Assembly: GCF_900186585.1 (NCBI RefSeq)
Contig: NZ_FYDD01000004.1
Location: 372,001 to 436,000, forward strand
DNA: 64,000 nt
Reading direction: 5' to 3'
DNA from: Massiliimalia timonensis
GTDB taxonomy: Bacteria > Bacillota > Clostridia > Oscillospirales > Ruminococcaceae
Of the stretch, positions 42,678-51,567 are shown in pieces. Position numbers and translations under genes: made by a program. The notes under the pieces were generated by a model that did no database searches, had not been told where the DNA came from, and worked only from the letters and a program-made list of their open reading frames with translations. Positions within the stretch are counted from its first letter, which is position 1, and every line of letters begins with the position of its first letter.

Positions 42678-42699
42678 GACATCTGAAACCACAGATGCC
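42678..42699 (-). terminator. Terminator of the 94-residue DUF4190 gene
   Basis: GACATCTG / CAGATGCC, 8-bp stem, then TTTTTCTC on the minus strand. Confidence 0.8.
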
Positions 42700-42730
42700 T
42701 CTTTCATTATCATGACATAATTATAATAGC

Positions 42731-43015
42731 TTAAAAGCTAGCGGATAAGGAAGCGAGGAAGCTTGCCAAAATGGTGATCAACAGAATTGATAATACCGCA
42801 CCGATAATGGATAATACCAAACCGGCAGTAGCCATACCCTGAGCGGTTGTGCATTTTTTGCGTCCCATTACACCAAGGATAATACCTACAACGCCTGTAG
42901 GAATAGAGATGTACCATAAGCAGCAGAATACGACAGAAACGATACCCAGTACTAAAGCTGCGATTGCAAATCCCTTTGGAGCCTGCTGAGGCTGATTGTT
43001 ATAATTTTGATCCAT
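42731..43015 (-). CDS. DUF4190-type small membrane protein (third copy, shortest)
   Basis: 94 residues: the tag MDQNYNNQPQQAPKG, then two membrane helices (about 15-42 and 60-90) with the loop GRKKCTTAQGMATAGLV. It lacks the Pro/Gln extension of its siblings. Function unknown. GGAGGGCAA lies before ATG. Upstream it has a promoter and hairpin (copy A) almost identical to those of the DUF4234 gene, so they are likely co-regulated. Confidence 0.8.
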   Translation of the reverse strand: MDQNYNNQPQQAPKGFAIAALVLGIVSVVFCCLWYISIPTGVVGIILGVMGRKKCTTAQGMATAGLVLSIIGAVLSILLITILASFLASLSASF

Positions 43016-43053
43016 AAAATTGCCCTCCTAAAGCACGCCTTTTCGTTCATACT

Positions 43054-43176
43054 AAAAAACGATCCAACACCCATATTTATGGGTGTTTTTTTCTGCCTTT
43101 TTGCCTGAATGATAAAGCGTAGTATTTCTAAATATTAGTTTACCATATGCTGTTCATTTTTACAACATATTTCATT
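43054..43176 (-). promoter_or_regulatory. Promoter/hairpin element, copy A
   Basis: Minus strand: TTGTAA (43160-43165), 17-base spacer, TAAACT (43137-43142), with 17 bases through the -35 (43160-43176) identical to copy B. Downstream is a 9-bp hairpin (AACACCCAT/ATGGGTGTT, 43066-43087) followed by GGATCGTTTTTT. Confidence 0.65.
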
Positions 43177-43220
43177 AAAATTTACGTAAAAAAATATTAC
43201 CCTCACTTTGTTTATTTTGC

Positions 43221-43663
43221 TTAACCATTGGTGTTGTAATTTTCTGCCAGCGCATTCATTGCTTTAGCTAATTTATGGGTGTAAACGAACGGACCGACGA
43301 TGATAAGGGAACCTAAAACATACCAAAGCCAAAATGTGCTTGCGGAAAAACCGTAGCCGATCCCCCGGCGGGTCAGTTCCTTTCCAATGCGATTGGAAAG
43401 ATTATGAAACCATACAAAAAGCGCGATCCCACAGGTGATGGGCGCCAATACAAAGGTTAAAAGGCAGTAATGCATGGTCTTTTTCCGTCATATCGGCTGG
43501 CAATGATGTTGATGTCGGTTGAAACACCAGAATAGAATACGATTGCATAGATACCGCAGGTAATACAGGTCAACAGGATAAATTTGAGCAGTCCCCGGTT
43601 TGTATTTAACTGTCCTACGGGATAGCTGGCCTGCGGCGGCTGGCTGCTATAGTTTTGATCCAT
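43221..43663 (-). pseudogene. DUF4234-type membrane protein with one frameshift
   Basis: The first frame (43663 to about 43480) encodes MDQNYSSQPPQA, then GLLKFILLTCITCGIYAIVF and ends with YDGK, where the rest should continue. The next frame (43475 to 43221) supplies TMHYCLLTFVLAPITCGIALFVWFHNLSNRIGKELTRRGIG and two more hydrophobic segments. One extra A in a minus-strand run of five (43480-43484) would restore YDGKKTMHY and a ~147-residue DUF4234 protein. It may be a real mutation or a homopolymer error. It shares the tag of the three DUF4190 genes. Confidence 0.78.
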
Positions 43664-43702
43664 AAAATTGTCCTCCCTAAGAAGCCTTCGCAATCCATGC
43701 CC

Positions 43703-43784
43703 AAAAACGATCCATACCCAGATTTATGGGTATTTCTGCAACTTAGTCTATCATATTTTGTTTGTATTTACAACATATTTCATT
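43703..43784 (-). promoter_or_regulatory. Promoter/hairpin element, copy B
   Basis: Minus strand: TTGTAA (43768-43773), 17-base spacer, TAGACT (43745-43750); downstream hairpin ATACCCA/TGGGTAT (43714-43733) followed by GGATCGTTTTT (43703-43713). Layout and sequence mirror copy A. The rest of 43664-44071 holds only the fusA2-like promoter. Confidence 0.65.
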
Positions 43785-43951
43785 TAAAATCGCGCCATAT
43801 CGACACTTTTTTATATTTGCGATCAAGCATCTATCATTTTTTGCTGGGGCTGCTGGTTGTATCCGGAATAGAAACGTGGTCGTTCACATATAATTCACTA
43901 AAATTATACACTATAAACAGAAGTTTTTTGGATTCTTTTACGAACTGGCAG

Positions 43952-43980
43952 TTGCATCAAACTGGTGATTATGATACAAT
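43952..43980 (+). promoter_or_regulatory. Promoter of the EF-G-like gene
   Basis: TTGCAT (43952-43957), 17-base spacer, TACAAT (43975-43980), about 90 bases upstream of the start. Confidence 0.65.
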
Positions 43981-44071
43981 ACAGAATAAAGATATATTAA
44001 AAATGGATAAGTTGCACAAATATTTAAACGTGATATTGCAAGTGATTATCCAATGAACGGAGCGAGAAAAT

Positions 44072-46144
44072 ATGAAACAGTACAACGCGAATAACATTAA
44101 AAACATTGCGATCGTCGGCCACGGCGGTTCCGGAAAAACGACGCTGGCAGAAGCGTTGCTGTATTCCACAGGCGCGGCTGATCGGCTGGGGACCATTGCG
44201 GACGGGACAACAGTATGCGATTACGACCCGGAAGAAATTAAGCGCAAGGCTTCCGTTTCTATGGCGGCTGCTTCTTTTGAATATAAAGGTTGTAAAGTTA
44301 ATTTGCTGGATGCACCGGGACTATTTGACTTTGTAGGCGGAATGAGCGAGGCGATCCGCGCAGCGGATAGTGTAATTGTCACCATTTCTGGAAAATCCGG
44401 CCTGACGACTGGCGGCAAAAAGGCATACCGCATGGCAAAAAAGCAGGGAAAGGCCAGAATGATTTATGTTGGGAAACTGGACCGGGAAAGCTCTGATTTT
44501 TATAAAGTGCTGGAACAACTGAAGACCGAGTTTGGCCCTAGCATCTGCCCATTGGTCGTTCCCTTCGTAGAGGATCACAAGGTCCAGTGTTATATCGACC
44601 TGGTGGATATGAAGGCCTTCCGTTATGAAAACGGGAAAGCGATCGAGGTGGAGATGCCCCAGTCTGAGCATAGGATCGACGGGCTGATTACGGCGATTAG
44701 CGAAGCCGTTGCAGAAACAGATGATGATTTATTTGAAAAGTATTTCTCCGGTGAAAAATTCACCCAGGATGAACTGCTTCGCGGAATCCGGAAAGGGGTC
44801 CGGCTGGGTGATATTACCCCTGTATTTTGTGGATCTTCCACAGAGCTTGACGGAATTGATGTTGTGCTAAAGGGGATCCAGATGCTGCTGCCAAATGCTT
44901 TGGAAGCTGCGATCGAAACCGCGTTTGACGCAGAGGGGAACGAAGTCGGCGTTTCTTGCGATGAAGACAAGGATCTGGTGGCTTATGTGTTTAAAACAGT
45001 GGCCGACCCATTTGTTGGGAAACTGTCCTTTGTAAAGGTGATCTCCGGGAAGCTCTCCCCAGAATCCGCGCCGAAAAACTCCGAAACCGGAGAGGTGGAA
45101 AAGATGGGCAAACTGCTTTTCCTACATGGGAAAAAGCAGGAGGACACTAAGCTGATCCCGGCTGGGGATATTGGGGCTGTGACAAAGCTTTCCGCTAATA
45201 CGGGAGATACCTTGTACGAGGGCGCGCAGGTGACGCTGCAAAAGGCGGATTTCCCACAGCCATGCTATTCTATGGCTGTCCTGCCGGTCAACAAAGGTGA
45301 TGAAAGCAAGATCTCGCAGGGGATCAAGCGGCTGCTGGAGGAAGATCTGACCCTTGGGTACAGCCACAACCATGAGACCCATCAGCGTATTATCAGCGGG
45401 TTGGGGGAACAGCATTTGGATGTTGTGGTTTCTAAGCTGAAGTCAAAGTTTGGGGTAGATGTTACCTTGGAACCTCCGATGGTCGCATACCGTGAAACGA
45501 TCCGTAAAAAGGTTAAGGTAGAAGGGAAACATAAAAAACAATCTGGCGGGCACGGACAGTTCGGCCACGTTTGGATCGAGTTTGAACCGTGCGACAGCGA
45601 TGAGCTTGTTTTTGAAGAAAAGGTATTTGGCGGGGCTGTCCCGAAAGGATATTTCCCGGCCGTTGAAAAGGGATTAAAAGAGGCAATGGTCAAAGGCGTG
45701 GTAGCGGGATACCCGATGGTGGGCTTAAAAGCTACCTTGGTAGACGGTTCTTATCATCCGGTAGACTCTTCTGAAATGTCCTTTAAGATGGCGGCAAGCC
45801 TTGCTTACAAGGCGGGGATCCCACAAGCCTCTCCAGTGCTGTTAGAGCCGATTGGAAACCTGAAGGTAACAGTTCCGGATGAACACACTGGCGATATGAT
45901 GGGGGAACTCAACAAGCGCCGTGGACGCGTTATGGGAATGAATCCTTCCGAGGAAGAAGACGGGATGACGGTGATCGAAGCGGAAGTGCCAATGAGTGAA
46001 ATGGCAGATTTCGCGACAGTCGTTCGGCAGATGACGCAGGGAAGCGGCAGCTTCACCTTTGTGTTTGAACGCTATGAACAGCTTCCAGGGCAGTTGGAGG
46101 GCAAAGTGATCGAAGAAGCAAAGAAACTGTTTGCGGATGAATAA
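44072..46144 (+). CDS. Elongation factor G-like GTPase (EF-G2 type)
   Basis: 690 residues with the EF-G domain order: G domain (about 1-270), domain II, and domains III-V (LGYSHNHETHQRIISGLGEQHLDVV, then VAYRETIRKKV). The P-loop is GHGGSGKTT, not the GHIDAGKTT of FusA, the switch II motif is DAPG and the G4 position is GKLD instead of NKxD. These traits mark the EF-G-like paralog family, whose members hydrolyse GTP on the ribosome but are not the main translocase. It stands alone with its own terminator. Confidence 0.92.
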   Translation: MKQYNANNIKNIAIVGHGGSGKTTLAEALLYSTGAADRLGTIADGTTVCDYDPEEIKRKASVSMAAASFEYKGCKVNLLDAPGLFDFVGGMSEAIRAADSVIVTISGKSGLTTGGKKAYRMAKKQGKARMIYVGKLDRESSDFYKVLEQLKTEFGPSICPLVVPFVEDHKVQCYIDLVDMKAFRYENGKAIEVEMPQSEHRIDGLITAISEAVAETDDDLFEKYFSGEKFTQDELLRGIRKGVRLGDITPVFCGSSTELDGIDVVLKGIQMLLPNALEAAIETAFDAEGNEVGVSCDEDKDLVAYVFKTVADPFVGKLSFVKVISGKLSPESAPKNSETGEVEKMGKLLFLHGKKQEDTKLIPAGDIGAVTKLSANTGDTLYEGAQVTLQKADFPQPCYSMAVLPVNKGDESKISQGIKRLLEEDLTLGYSHNHETHQRIISGLGEQHLDVVVSKLKSKFGVDVTLEPPMVAYRETIRKKVKVEGKHKKQSGGHGQFGHVWIEFEPCDSDELVFEEKVFGGAVPKGYFPAVEKGLKEAMVKGVVAGYPMVGLKATLVDGSYHPVDSSEMSFKMAASLAYKAGIPQASPVLLEPIGNLKVTVPDEHTGDMMGELNKRRGRVMGMNPSEEEDGMTVIEAEVPMSEMADFATVVRQMTQGSGSFTFVFERYEQLPGQLEGKVIEEAKKLFADE

Positions 46145-46152
46145 TCAAAAAG

Positions 46153-46184
46153 GCTCCCCGGAGAGCATCAGCTTTCCGGGGAGT
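46153..46184 (+). terminator. Terminator of the EF-G-like gene
   Basis: GCTCCCCGGAGAGC / GCTTTCCGGGGAGT with a 4-base loop, then CATTTTG. Confidence 0.75.
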
Positions 46185-46258
46185 CATTTTGAACAGGGAT
46201 GATTATTGTTCTCTTTCCCAGTGAATACTATCATGAAAGAACAGAAAGGAAGAAAAAG

Positions 46259-46510
46259 ATGATTGAATACCGGTACGACACACAGCTTTTGATCGAAGGG
46301 GAGGATCTTTCGGAGGACGAGATCCACGATTATATCATGGAACATATTCCGGGTGATTGCCTGCTGGCAGTCGGTGATGAGGAATTGATCAAGATCCATT
46401 TCCATACAAATATTCCGTGGAAGGTATTAGAATATTGCGCTTCGCTGGGAGAGATCCATGACATTGTGATCGAAGACATGGACCGCCAGGCAAGAGGCCT
46501 GCAAGGCTAG
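46259..46510 (+). CDS. Stand-alone FakA C-terminal-like (DAK1_2) domain protein
   Basis: 83 residues: RYDTQLLIEGEDLSEDEIHDYIM, then GDCLLAVGDEELIKIHFHTNIPWKVLEYCASLGEI. This matches the C-terminal domain of fatty-acid kinase FakA (DAK1_2), where the HTN motif is conserved. No kinase domain is present and no other fak gene is nearby. It may have arisen from FakA and act as a partner or regulator; function is unknown. ATG 46259 follows AGGAAG. The acetyltransferase gene starts 16 bases after its end. Confidence 0.8.
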   Translation: MIEYRYDTQLLIEGEDLSEDEIHDYIMEHIPGDCLLAVGDEELIKIHFHTNIPWKVLEYCASLGEIHDIVIEDMDRQARGLQG

Positions 46511-46526
46511 CTGGCGAGGTGAAACA

Positions 46527-47138
46527 ATGACAGAAAAGGAATTGATGCTTTCTGGAATGCTTTATCGCCAGTCAGAGGAACTGCGGAAGGAATTCCAGCG
46601 GGCAAGGAAATTGACCCGCTTGCTGAACACCTCAACAGAAGAGGAACGGGAACGCCGGATCGAACTGGTGAAGGAACTGTTTGGAAAAACAGGGGACTAT
46701 GTGTGGGTCGAGCCGCCGTTTCACTGTGATTACGGCAGCCAGATTTTTGTAGGCGAATCGTTTTATGCTAATTTTGACTGTGTGATTTTAGATGAATGCC
46801 CGGTCACGATTGGAGACGAAGTGATGTTTGGCCCACGGGTATGCGTATATACCGCTGGGCATCCAATAGACGCGGAGGTAAGGGACGCAGGTTTGGAATA
46901 TGGCAAGCCTGTTACGATCGGAAACAGTGTTTGGATCGGCGGGAATACCGTGATCAATCCTGGCGTGACGATCGGGGACGATGTGGTGATCGGTTCTGGC
47001 TCGGTAGTGACAAAGGATATCCCGTCTCATGTGATTGCGGCTGGGAACCCATGCCGGGTGATACGCGCCATTACGGAACAGGACCGGGAATATTGGAAAG
47101 AGCAGGAAAGATTGTCGCGGGAAAGCTGTGAAGAATAG
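46527..47138 (+). CDS. Sugar O-acetyltransferase (Maa/LacA type)
   Basis: 203 residues with an N-terminal Mac domain (SGMLYRQSEELRKEFQRARKL) and a left-handed beta-helix hexapeptide domain (PPFHCDYGSQIFVGE, VYTAGHPID with catalytic His, GGNTVINPGVTIG). It is typical of maltose or galactoside acetyltransferases that use acetyl-CoA. Start ATG follows GAGGTGAAAC. The terminator stem overlaps its stop codon. Confidence 0.93.
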   Translation: MTEKELMLSGMLYRQSEELRKEFQRARKLTRLLNTSTEEERERRIELVKELFGKTGDYVWVEPPFHCDYGSQIFVGESFYANFDCVILDECPVTIGDEVMFGPRVCVYTAGHPIDAEVRDAGLEYGKPVTIGNSVWIGGNTVINPGVTIGDDVVIGSGSVVTKDIPSHVIAAGNPCRVIRAITEQDREYWKEQERLSRESCEE

Positions 47139-47182
47139 AAAAGGAAAGCATTTATCGTTGCGGGTAAATGCTTTCCTTTTCT
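47137..47182 (+). terminator. Terminator of the acetyltransferase gene
   Basis: AGAAAAGGAAAGCATTTA and its complement, 10-base loop, starting inside the stop codon. Confidence 0.85.
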
Positions 47183-47304
47183 ATAATTTCATTAATATAA
47201 AAAAATTATATATAGTAATATAAAGATTGGTATTTACAAAGATGCCTTTATGTGATATAGTACAGATAAGAAAAAACAGAATAGGACATGAAAGGAGCGG
47301 TAAC

Positions 47305-47916
47305 ATGAGTTCTGCAAACGAAACGATCAGAAGCTGGCTAAAGCCGCAAAGGGAAGAACGAAAGCAAATAACAATTTCTGTTAAGGTGGAGCAATTAGAA
47401 TATCTGGATCGTTTGGCCAAAACATTTTCTTCCTGTTCTGGGGAAAACAGAACCCGGCAGGAACTGATTGATACGGCGATTGAAAGTTATTTGAAAGAGG
47501 CTTTGTCTGTATTGCAGGAGGAAAATATTTCACTGATGGAATTGGTTCCCTCACAAAGCCCTATGAAACAGGATACCGTTGTGCTTGCGGCGCATCCTGA
47601 TGGATTTGAAAGGGTTTTTATGGGGGAAAAGAAATGGTACTATGCTCCGCTTAGGGCGAATCGTACCCCGGACTTAAAGTACATCGCTTTGTATCTGACA
47701 AAACCGGAGAAGAGGATCACCCATTATGCAGAAATTGCGGAGAATGGATTTGAATACTTTGAACCAGAAGGGAAATATATTATTCATCTAAAGGGGAATC
47801 CGATCCCCCTGCCTCATACGATCCCTTTGGGTTCTTCTAATGCGGCCGCTACTCGGAGGCCAAAGTACACAACGTTTGAAAAGCTATTGAGCGCACGCGA
47901 ATACAAAGATTTATAA
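47305..47916 (+). CDS. Ribbon-helix-helix-like unknown with conserved ITHYAEI domain
   Basis: 203 residues. The N-terminal ~75 residues (TISVKVEQLEYLDRLAKTF, then RTRQELIDTAIESYL) resemble a ribbon-helix-helix DNA-binding fold. The C-terminal ~100 residues contain a block (GFERVFMGEKKWYYA, LKYIALYLTKPEKRITHYAEI and KYIIHLKG) that I have seen in unrelated bacterial proteins but cannot name. Function unknown; a DNA- or RNA-binding regulator is plausible. ATG 47305 is chosen for GAAAGGAG upstream. It is flanked by strong terminators, so it is monocistronic. Confidence 0.7.
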   Translation: MSSANETIRSWLKPQREERKQITISVKVEQLEYLDRLAKTFSSCSGENRTRQELIDTAIESYLKEALSVLQEENISLMELVPSQSPMKQDTVVLAAHPDGFERVFMGEKKWYYAPLRANRTPDLKYIALYLTKPEKRITHYAEIAENGFEYFEPEGKYIIHLKGNPIPLPHTIPLGSSNAAATRRPKYTTFEKLLSAREYKDL

Positions 47917-47927
47917 ACAAGAAAACG

Positions 47928-47967
47928 AAACAGGCAGCCAGCCGGATATCCGGCTGGCTGCCTGTTT
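47928..47967. terminator. Bidirectional terminator
   Basis: Perfect 20-bp-arm palindrome (AAACAGGCAGCCAGCCGGAT and complement), T-run on both strands, between the RHH gene and the convergent clpC operon. Confidence 0.9.
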
Positions 47968-47983
47968 TATAAATAAATTCCAG

Positions 47984-50494
47984 TTACTGCTCCTGAGCAG
48001 GCGTATCTGGTTTTGGGTCTTCTGGGATCTCCTCGCTGCAATCAAAGGAGAATTTTCCTTCTTTCACCCCAACGGTTACCGTGCCGTTTGCCTTGATTTT
48101 TCCCTCCAGCATGAGCTCCGAGATCGGGTCCTCGATCTGCGCGGTGATCGCGCGGCGCAGAGGACGGGCGCCGTATACGTCGTCGAATCCAGCTTCGCCG
48201 ATCTTATCCAGTGCCTCCGGCGTTACTTTCAGGGTGATGTCCAGCGACGCCAGACGGCTTTCCAAGGTATGGAACATCCGGCCTGCAATTTGTGCGATGT
48301 CTTCCCGTGTCAGCTTGTTAAAGACGATAATATCATCGATCCGGTTTAACAATTCCGGACGGAAATATTTTTTTAGCTCGTTCATGATCATGGAACGGTT
48401 TTCTTCCGCTTCCTTGTTCGCAACGTCAGCACCTGTTGCAAAGCCGACGGTTTTCTTTTCATCCAGCAGGCGCGCGCCAATATTGGAGGTCATGATAATG
48501 ACGGCATTCTTGAAATCGACCCGCCTGCCCTGAGAATCGGTCAGGATACCGTCTTCCAAGATCTGAAGCAGGATGTTAAAGACGTCTGGATGCGCCTTTT
48601 CCACTTCGTCGAAAAGAACGACGGAGTAAGGCTTCCGGCGGATCTTTTCCGTTAGCTGGCCACCCTCTTCAAAGCCCACATATCCGGGAGGAGAACCGAC
48701 CATACGGGAAACGGCGTGTTTTTCCATGTATTCCGACATATCGAGCCTCAGCATAGCGTCTTCATCGCCGAACAGCGCCTCTGCCAGAGTTTTGCAAAGT
48801 TCGGTTTTCCCCACGCCGGTCGGCCCAAGGAACAGGAAAGAACCCATAGGGCGGTGCGGGTCTTTCAGCCCAACACGCCCGCGGCGGATCGCCCGGCAAA
48901 CGGCACTGACCGCTTCATCCTGACCGACAACACGCTCGTGCAGGACATCCTCCAACCGCAGCAAGCGTTCGCTCTCTTCTTCTGTCAGCTGTTTGACAGG
49001 GACCCCCGTCCAGCCGGATACGATATCCGCAATATCTTCCGGCGTCACTTCGCCGGTCTGGCCGGAGTTTTTTTCCATCCACTGCTGTTTTTGGTTTTCC
49101 AGTTCTTCTTTGAGTTTCTTTTCTTCATCCCGGTATTTGGCGGCCTGTTCAAATTCCTGTGCGTTGACCGCCGCTTCTTTCTCAGCCGCAAGTTCCTTTA
49201 GCCGGTCTTCCAGTTCTTTCACATCGGTCGGCGCGGTATAGGCGCGCAGCCGGACCTTGGCGGCCGCCTCGTCGATCAGGTCAATGGCCTTATCCGGCAG
49301 GAAACGGTCGTTGATGTAGCGGCTGGAAAGCTCCACCGCCGCTTTGATCGCCGCGTCGGTGATCTTGATTTTGTGGTGCGCTTCGTATTTGTCCCGCAGG
49401 CCAAACAGGATTTTAACCGCGTCTTCCTCGCTCGGCTCATTGACCATAACCGGCTGGAACCGGCGTTCCAATGCAGAATCCTTTTCAATGTATTTGCGGT
49501 ATTCATCCAGCGTGGTCGCACCGATCAGCTGGATCTCGCCGCGGGCAAGCTGTGGTTTTAAAATGTTCGCTGCGTCGATCGCCCCCTCAGCAGCTCCGGC
49601 GCCGATGATGTTGTGGATCTCGTCGATAAACAGGATCACATTGTGGTTTTGGCTCACTTCGTCCAGAACAGCTTTGATCCGTTCCTCAAAATCACCGCGG
49701 TATTTTGCACCCGCCAGCATAGAGGTCAGATCCAGCGCGACGATCTGTTTGCCTTTTAAGATTTCCGGCACCTCTCCAGTGCTGATCTTCTGCGCAAGTC
49801 CCTCTGCGATCGCTGTCTTCCCAACACCGGGTTCCCCGATCAGGCAGGGGTTGTTTTTTGTCCGGCGGGACAGGATCTGCACCACCCGGTCGATTTCATC
49901 TTTCCGGCCGATCACTGGATCGATTGCATTGTCTTTCGCCGCCTGGGTCAAGTCTTTCCCGTATTTTAAAAGGTTTTTCAGGTTTCCCTGCGGAGAATTG
50001 TTTTTCTTGGCCGCACCTGGATAATCATCTTGGGAAAAGCCGCCCTGTGCAGACTCTCCTGCGATTCCTTGAATGCAATCCTGATACAGGGATTGCGCGT
50101 CGATCCCCGCTTCGCTTAAGAACATGACCGCATAGCCGTCTACCTGCCGCAGGATCGAGAGCAGGATGTGTTCCGTCCCAACATAGCTGTGTCCCAGCCG
50201 CCGGGATTCGGTAACGGCCTGTTCTAGGATCCGTTTGGAACGCGGGGTGAAATGGTCGGGGGAGAGTCTTACAGGATCGCCCCTGCCGTCACTTTCTACG
50301 ATCTTTTGTAAAATATCTTCCTTGGACAGCCCTTTTTTGCTCAGCAAGGTAGATGCGACAGAAGAATCTTCCGCCATTAACCCGTATAGGATGTGCTCGC
50401 TGCCAATAAAGGTGTGCCCCAATTCAGCCGCAATACTGATCGCGGCGTTTAAAGCCCTGTTTGCTTTTTCGGTAAATCCAGTGAACATGTACAT
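47984..50494 (-). CDS. clpC: ATP-dependent Clp protease ATP-binding subunit ClpC
   Basis: 836 residues: N-terminal Clp repeats (FTEKANRALN), AAA1 with GEPGVGKTAIAEGLA, a UVR motif in the middle (about 415-455), and AAA2 with GPTGVGKTELCKTL. It unfolds substrates for ClpP in protein quality control. It is the last gene of the ctsR-mcsA-mcsB-clpC operon, under CtsR repression. ATG 50494 and 50488 are both candidates. Confidence 0.97.
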   Translation of the reverse strand: MYMFTGFTEKANRALNAAISIAAELGHTFIGSEHILYGLMAEDSSVASTLLSKKGLSKEDILQKIVESDGRGDPVRLSPDHFTPRSKRILEQAVTESRRLGHSYVGTEHILLSILRQVDGYAVMFLSEAGIDAQSLYQDCIQGIAGESAQGGFSQDDYPGAAKKNNSPQGNLKNLLKYGKDLTQAAKDNAIDPVIGRKDEIDRVVQILSRRTKNNPCLIGEPGVGKTAIAEGLAQKISTGEVPEILKGKQIVALDLTSMLAGAKYRGDFEERIKAVLDEVSQNHNVILFIDEIHNIIGAGAAEGAIDAANILKPQLARGEIQLIGATTLDEYRKYIEKDSALERRFQPVMVNEPSEEDAVKILFGLRDKYEAHHKIKITDAAIKAAVELSSRYINDRFLPDKAIDLIDEAAAKVRLRAYTAPTDVKELEDRLKELAAEKEAAVNAQEFEQAAKYRDEEKKLKEELENQKQQWMEKNSGQTGEVTPEDIADIVSGWTGVPVKQLTEEESERLLRLEDVLHERVVGQDEAVSAVCRAIRRGRVGLKDPHRPMGSFLFLGPTGVGKTELCKTLAEALFGDEDAMLRLDMSEYMEKHAVSRMVGSPPGYVGFEEGGQLTEKIRRKPYSVVLFDEVEKAHPDVFNILLQILEDGILTDSQGRRVDFKNAVIIMTSNIGARLLDEKKTVGFATGADVANKEAEENRSMIMNELKKYFRPELLNRIDDIIVFNKLTREDIAQIAGRMFHTLESRLASLDITLKVTPEALDKIGEAGFDDVYGARPLRRAITAQIEDPISELMLEGKIKANGTVTVGVKEGKFSFDCSEEIPEDPKPDTPAQEQ

Positions 50495-50547
50495 AAACTC
50501 GTGCCCCTTTCTAAAGGTTTTCTTTCTTCTTAATTCTTTTTAGGTCT

Positions 50548-51567
50548 TTATGAAATATAAGTGCGGACTGTATTGGCTCGGACAAAGTCCCGGTCCTCCG
50601 GAGACAATTCCCTGCCTTCCCGTTCACAGATGCTTGCGGAGCCGGTCAGGGCCATCATTCGGTTGATTCGGGAGATCTCCACATCGTGGATCAGCCCCAG
50701 AGATACACCCAGCCGCACGTTGGAGATCTCTTCAAAAAATTCCCGGGAGGATAACAGTCTTGCATAGCGCAGTACGCCTAAACTGCGGAAAACAACGTCC
50801 TCCAAACGGCGTTTTTCTGCCAACAGACTTTCCCGCGCCCGCTTTTCGCTTTCGATCACCTGTAATACAATGCTTTCCAAATTTTGAATAGCGTCTTTTT
50901 CTGTGATCCCCAATGTGATCTGGTTGGAGATTTGGTAGATAGACCCCAGCACCTTGCTACCCTCGCCGTAGGTACCGCGGATGGTAAGCCCCAGCTTATT
51001 GACGGTTGCGGTGAGCTGGTTCATCAGGCCCGATTTTTCCAACGCCGGAAGGTGTACCATCACAGAGGCGCGCAGCCCGGTCCCCAAATTGGTAGGGCAG
51101 GTGGTTAAATACCCCAAGCGTTCATTAAAGGCGTAATCCAGTTCAGAATCCAGTACATCGTCAATTTTGTTGCATTGCTGGTATGCGCTGGTCAAATTCA
51201 GCCCGCTTGCCATTACTTGAATACGCAGGTGATCTTCTTCATTGACCATAATGGAAACGCTTTCATCTTTACTATAACCCAGTAAACGATGCGTAGGGTC
51301 TTTGATAAACTCCTTGCTTACCTCATGGCGTTCTACCATGGCATACCGCTTGATCTCCTCCAAGGAATCCATTTCTGTAAACTGAAGCGTTTCCCCGGAC
51401 ACTGTGACATGGCTCAACGCCTGTTTTACCTTTTCAGAAAGCTGGCGGCGCTGTTCGTCGGTCATCCGGCTTTCAAAGGGAAAATCAGAAAGATTCCTCG
51501 CCAGCCTGATCCGGCTGCTGATCACAATGTCCTCATGTGGGGCTTTAGCCTCGTACCATTTACTCAT
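50548..51567 (-). CDS. mcsB: Protein arginine kinase McsB
   Basis: 339 residues of phosphagen-kinase fold: SSRIRLARNLSDFPF, the catalytic-Cys loop TTCPTNLGTGLRASV and NEEDHLRIQVM. McsB phosphorylates arginines on misfolded proteins to target them to ClpCP and inactivates CtsR. It begins 8 bases inside mcsA's 3' end, so translation is coupled. Confidence 0.97.
   Translation of the reverse strand: MSKWYEAKAPHEDIVISSRIRLARNLSDFPFESRMTDEQRRQLSEKVKQALSHVTVSGETLQFTEMDSLEEIKRYAMVERHEVSKEFIKDPTHRLLGYSKDESVSIMVNEEDHLRIQVMASGLNLTSAYQQCNKIDDVLDSELDYAFNERLGYLTTCPTNLGTGLRASVMVHLPALEKSGLMNQLTATVNKLGLTIRGTYGEGSKVLGSIYQISNQITLGITEKDAIQNLESIVLQVIESEKRARESLLAEKRRLEDVVFRSLGVLRYARLLSSREFFEEISNVRLGVSLGLIHDVEISRINRMMALTGSASICEREGRELSPEDRDFVRANTVRTYIS

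Noticed and set aside
43054-43087. Hairpin A as a plain terminator of a gene
   Set aside because: It lies 5' of a gene and the same layout repeats before a second gene, so a leader element is the better reading.
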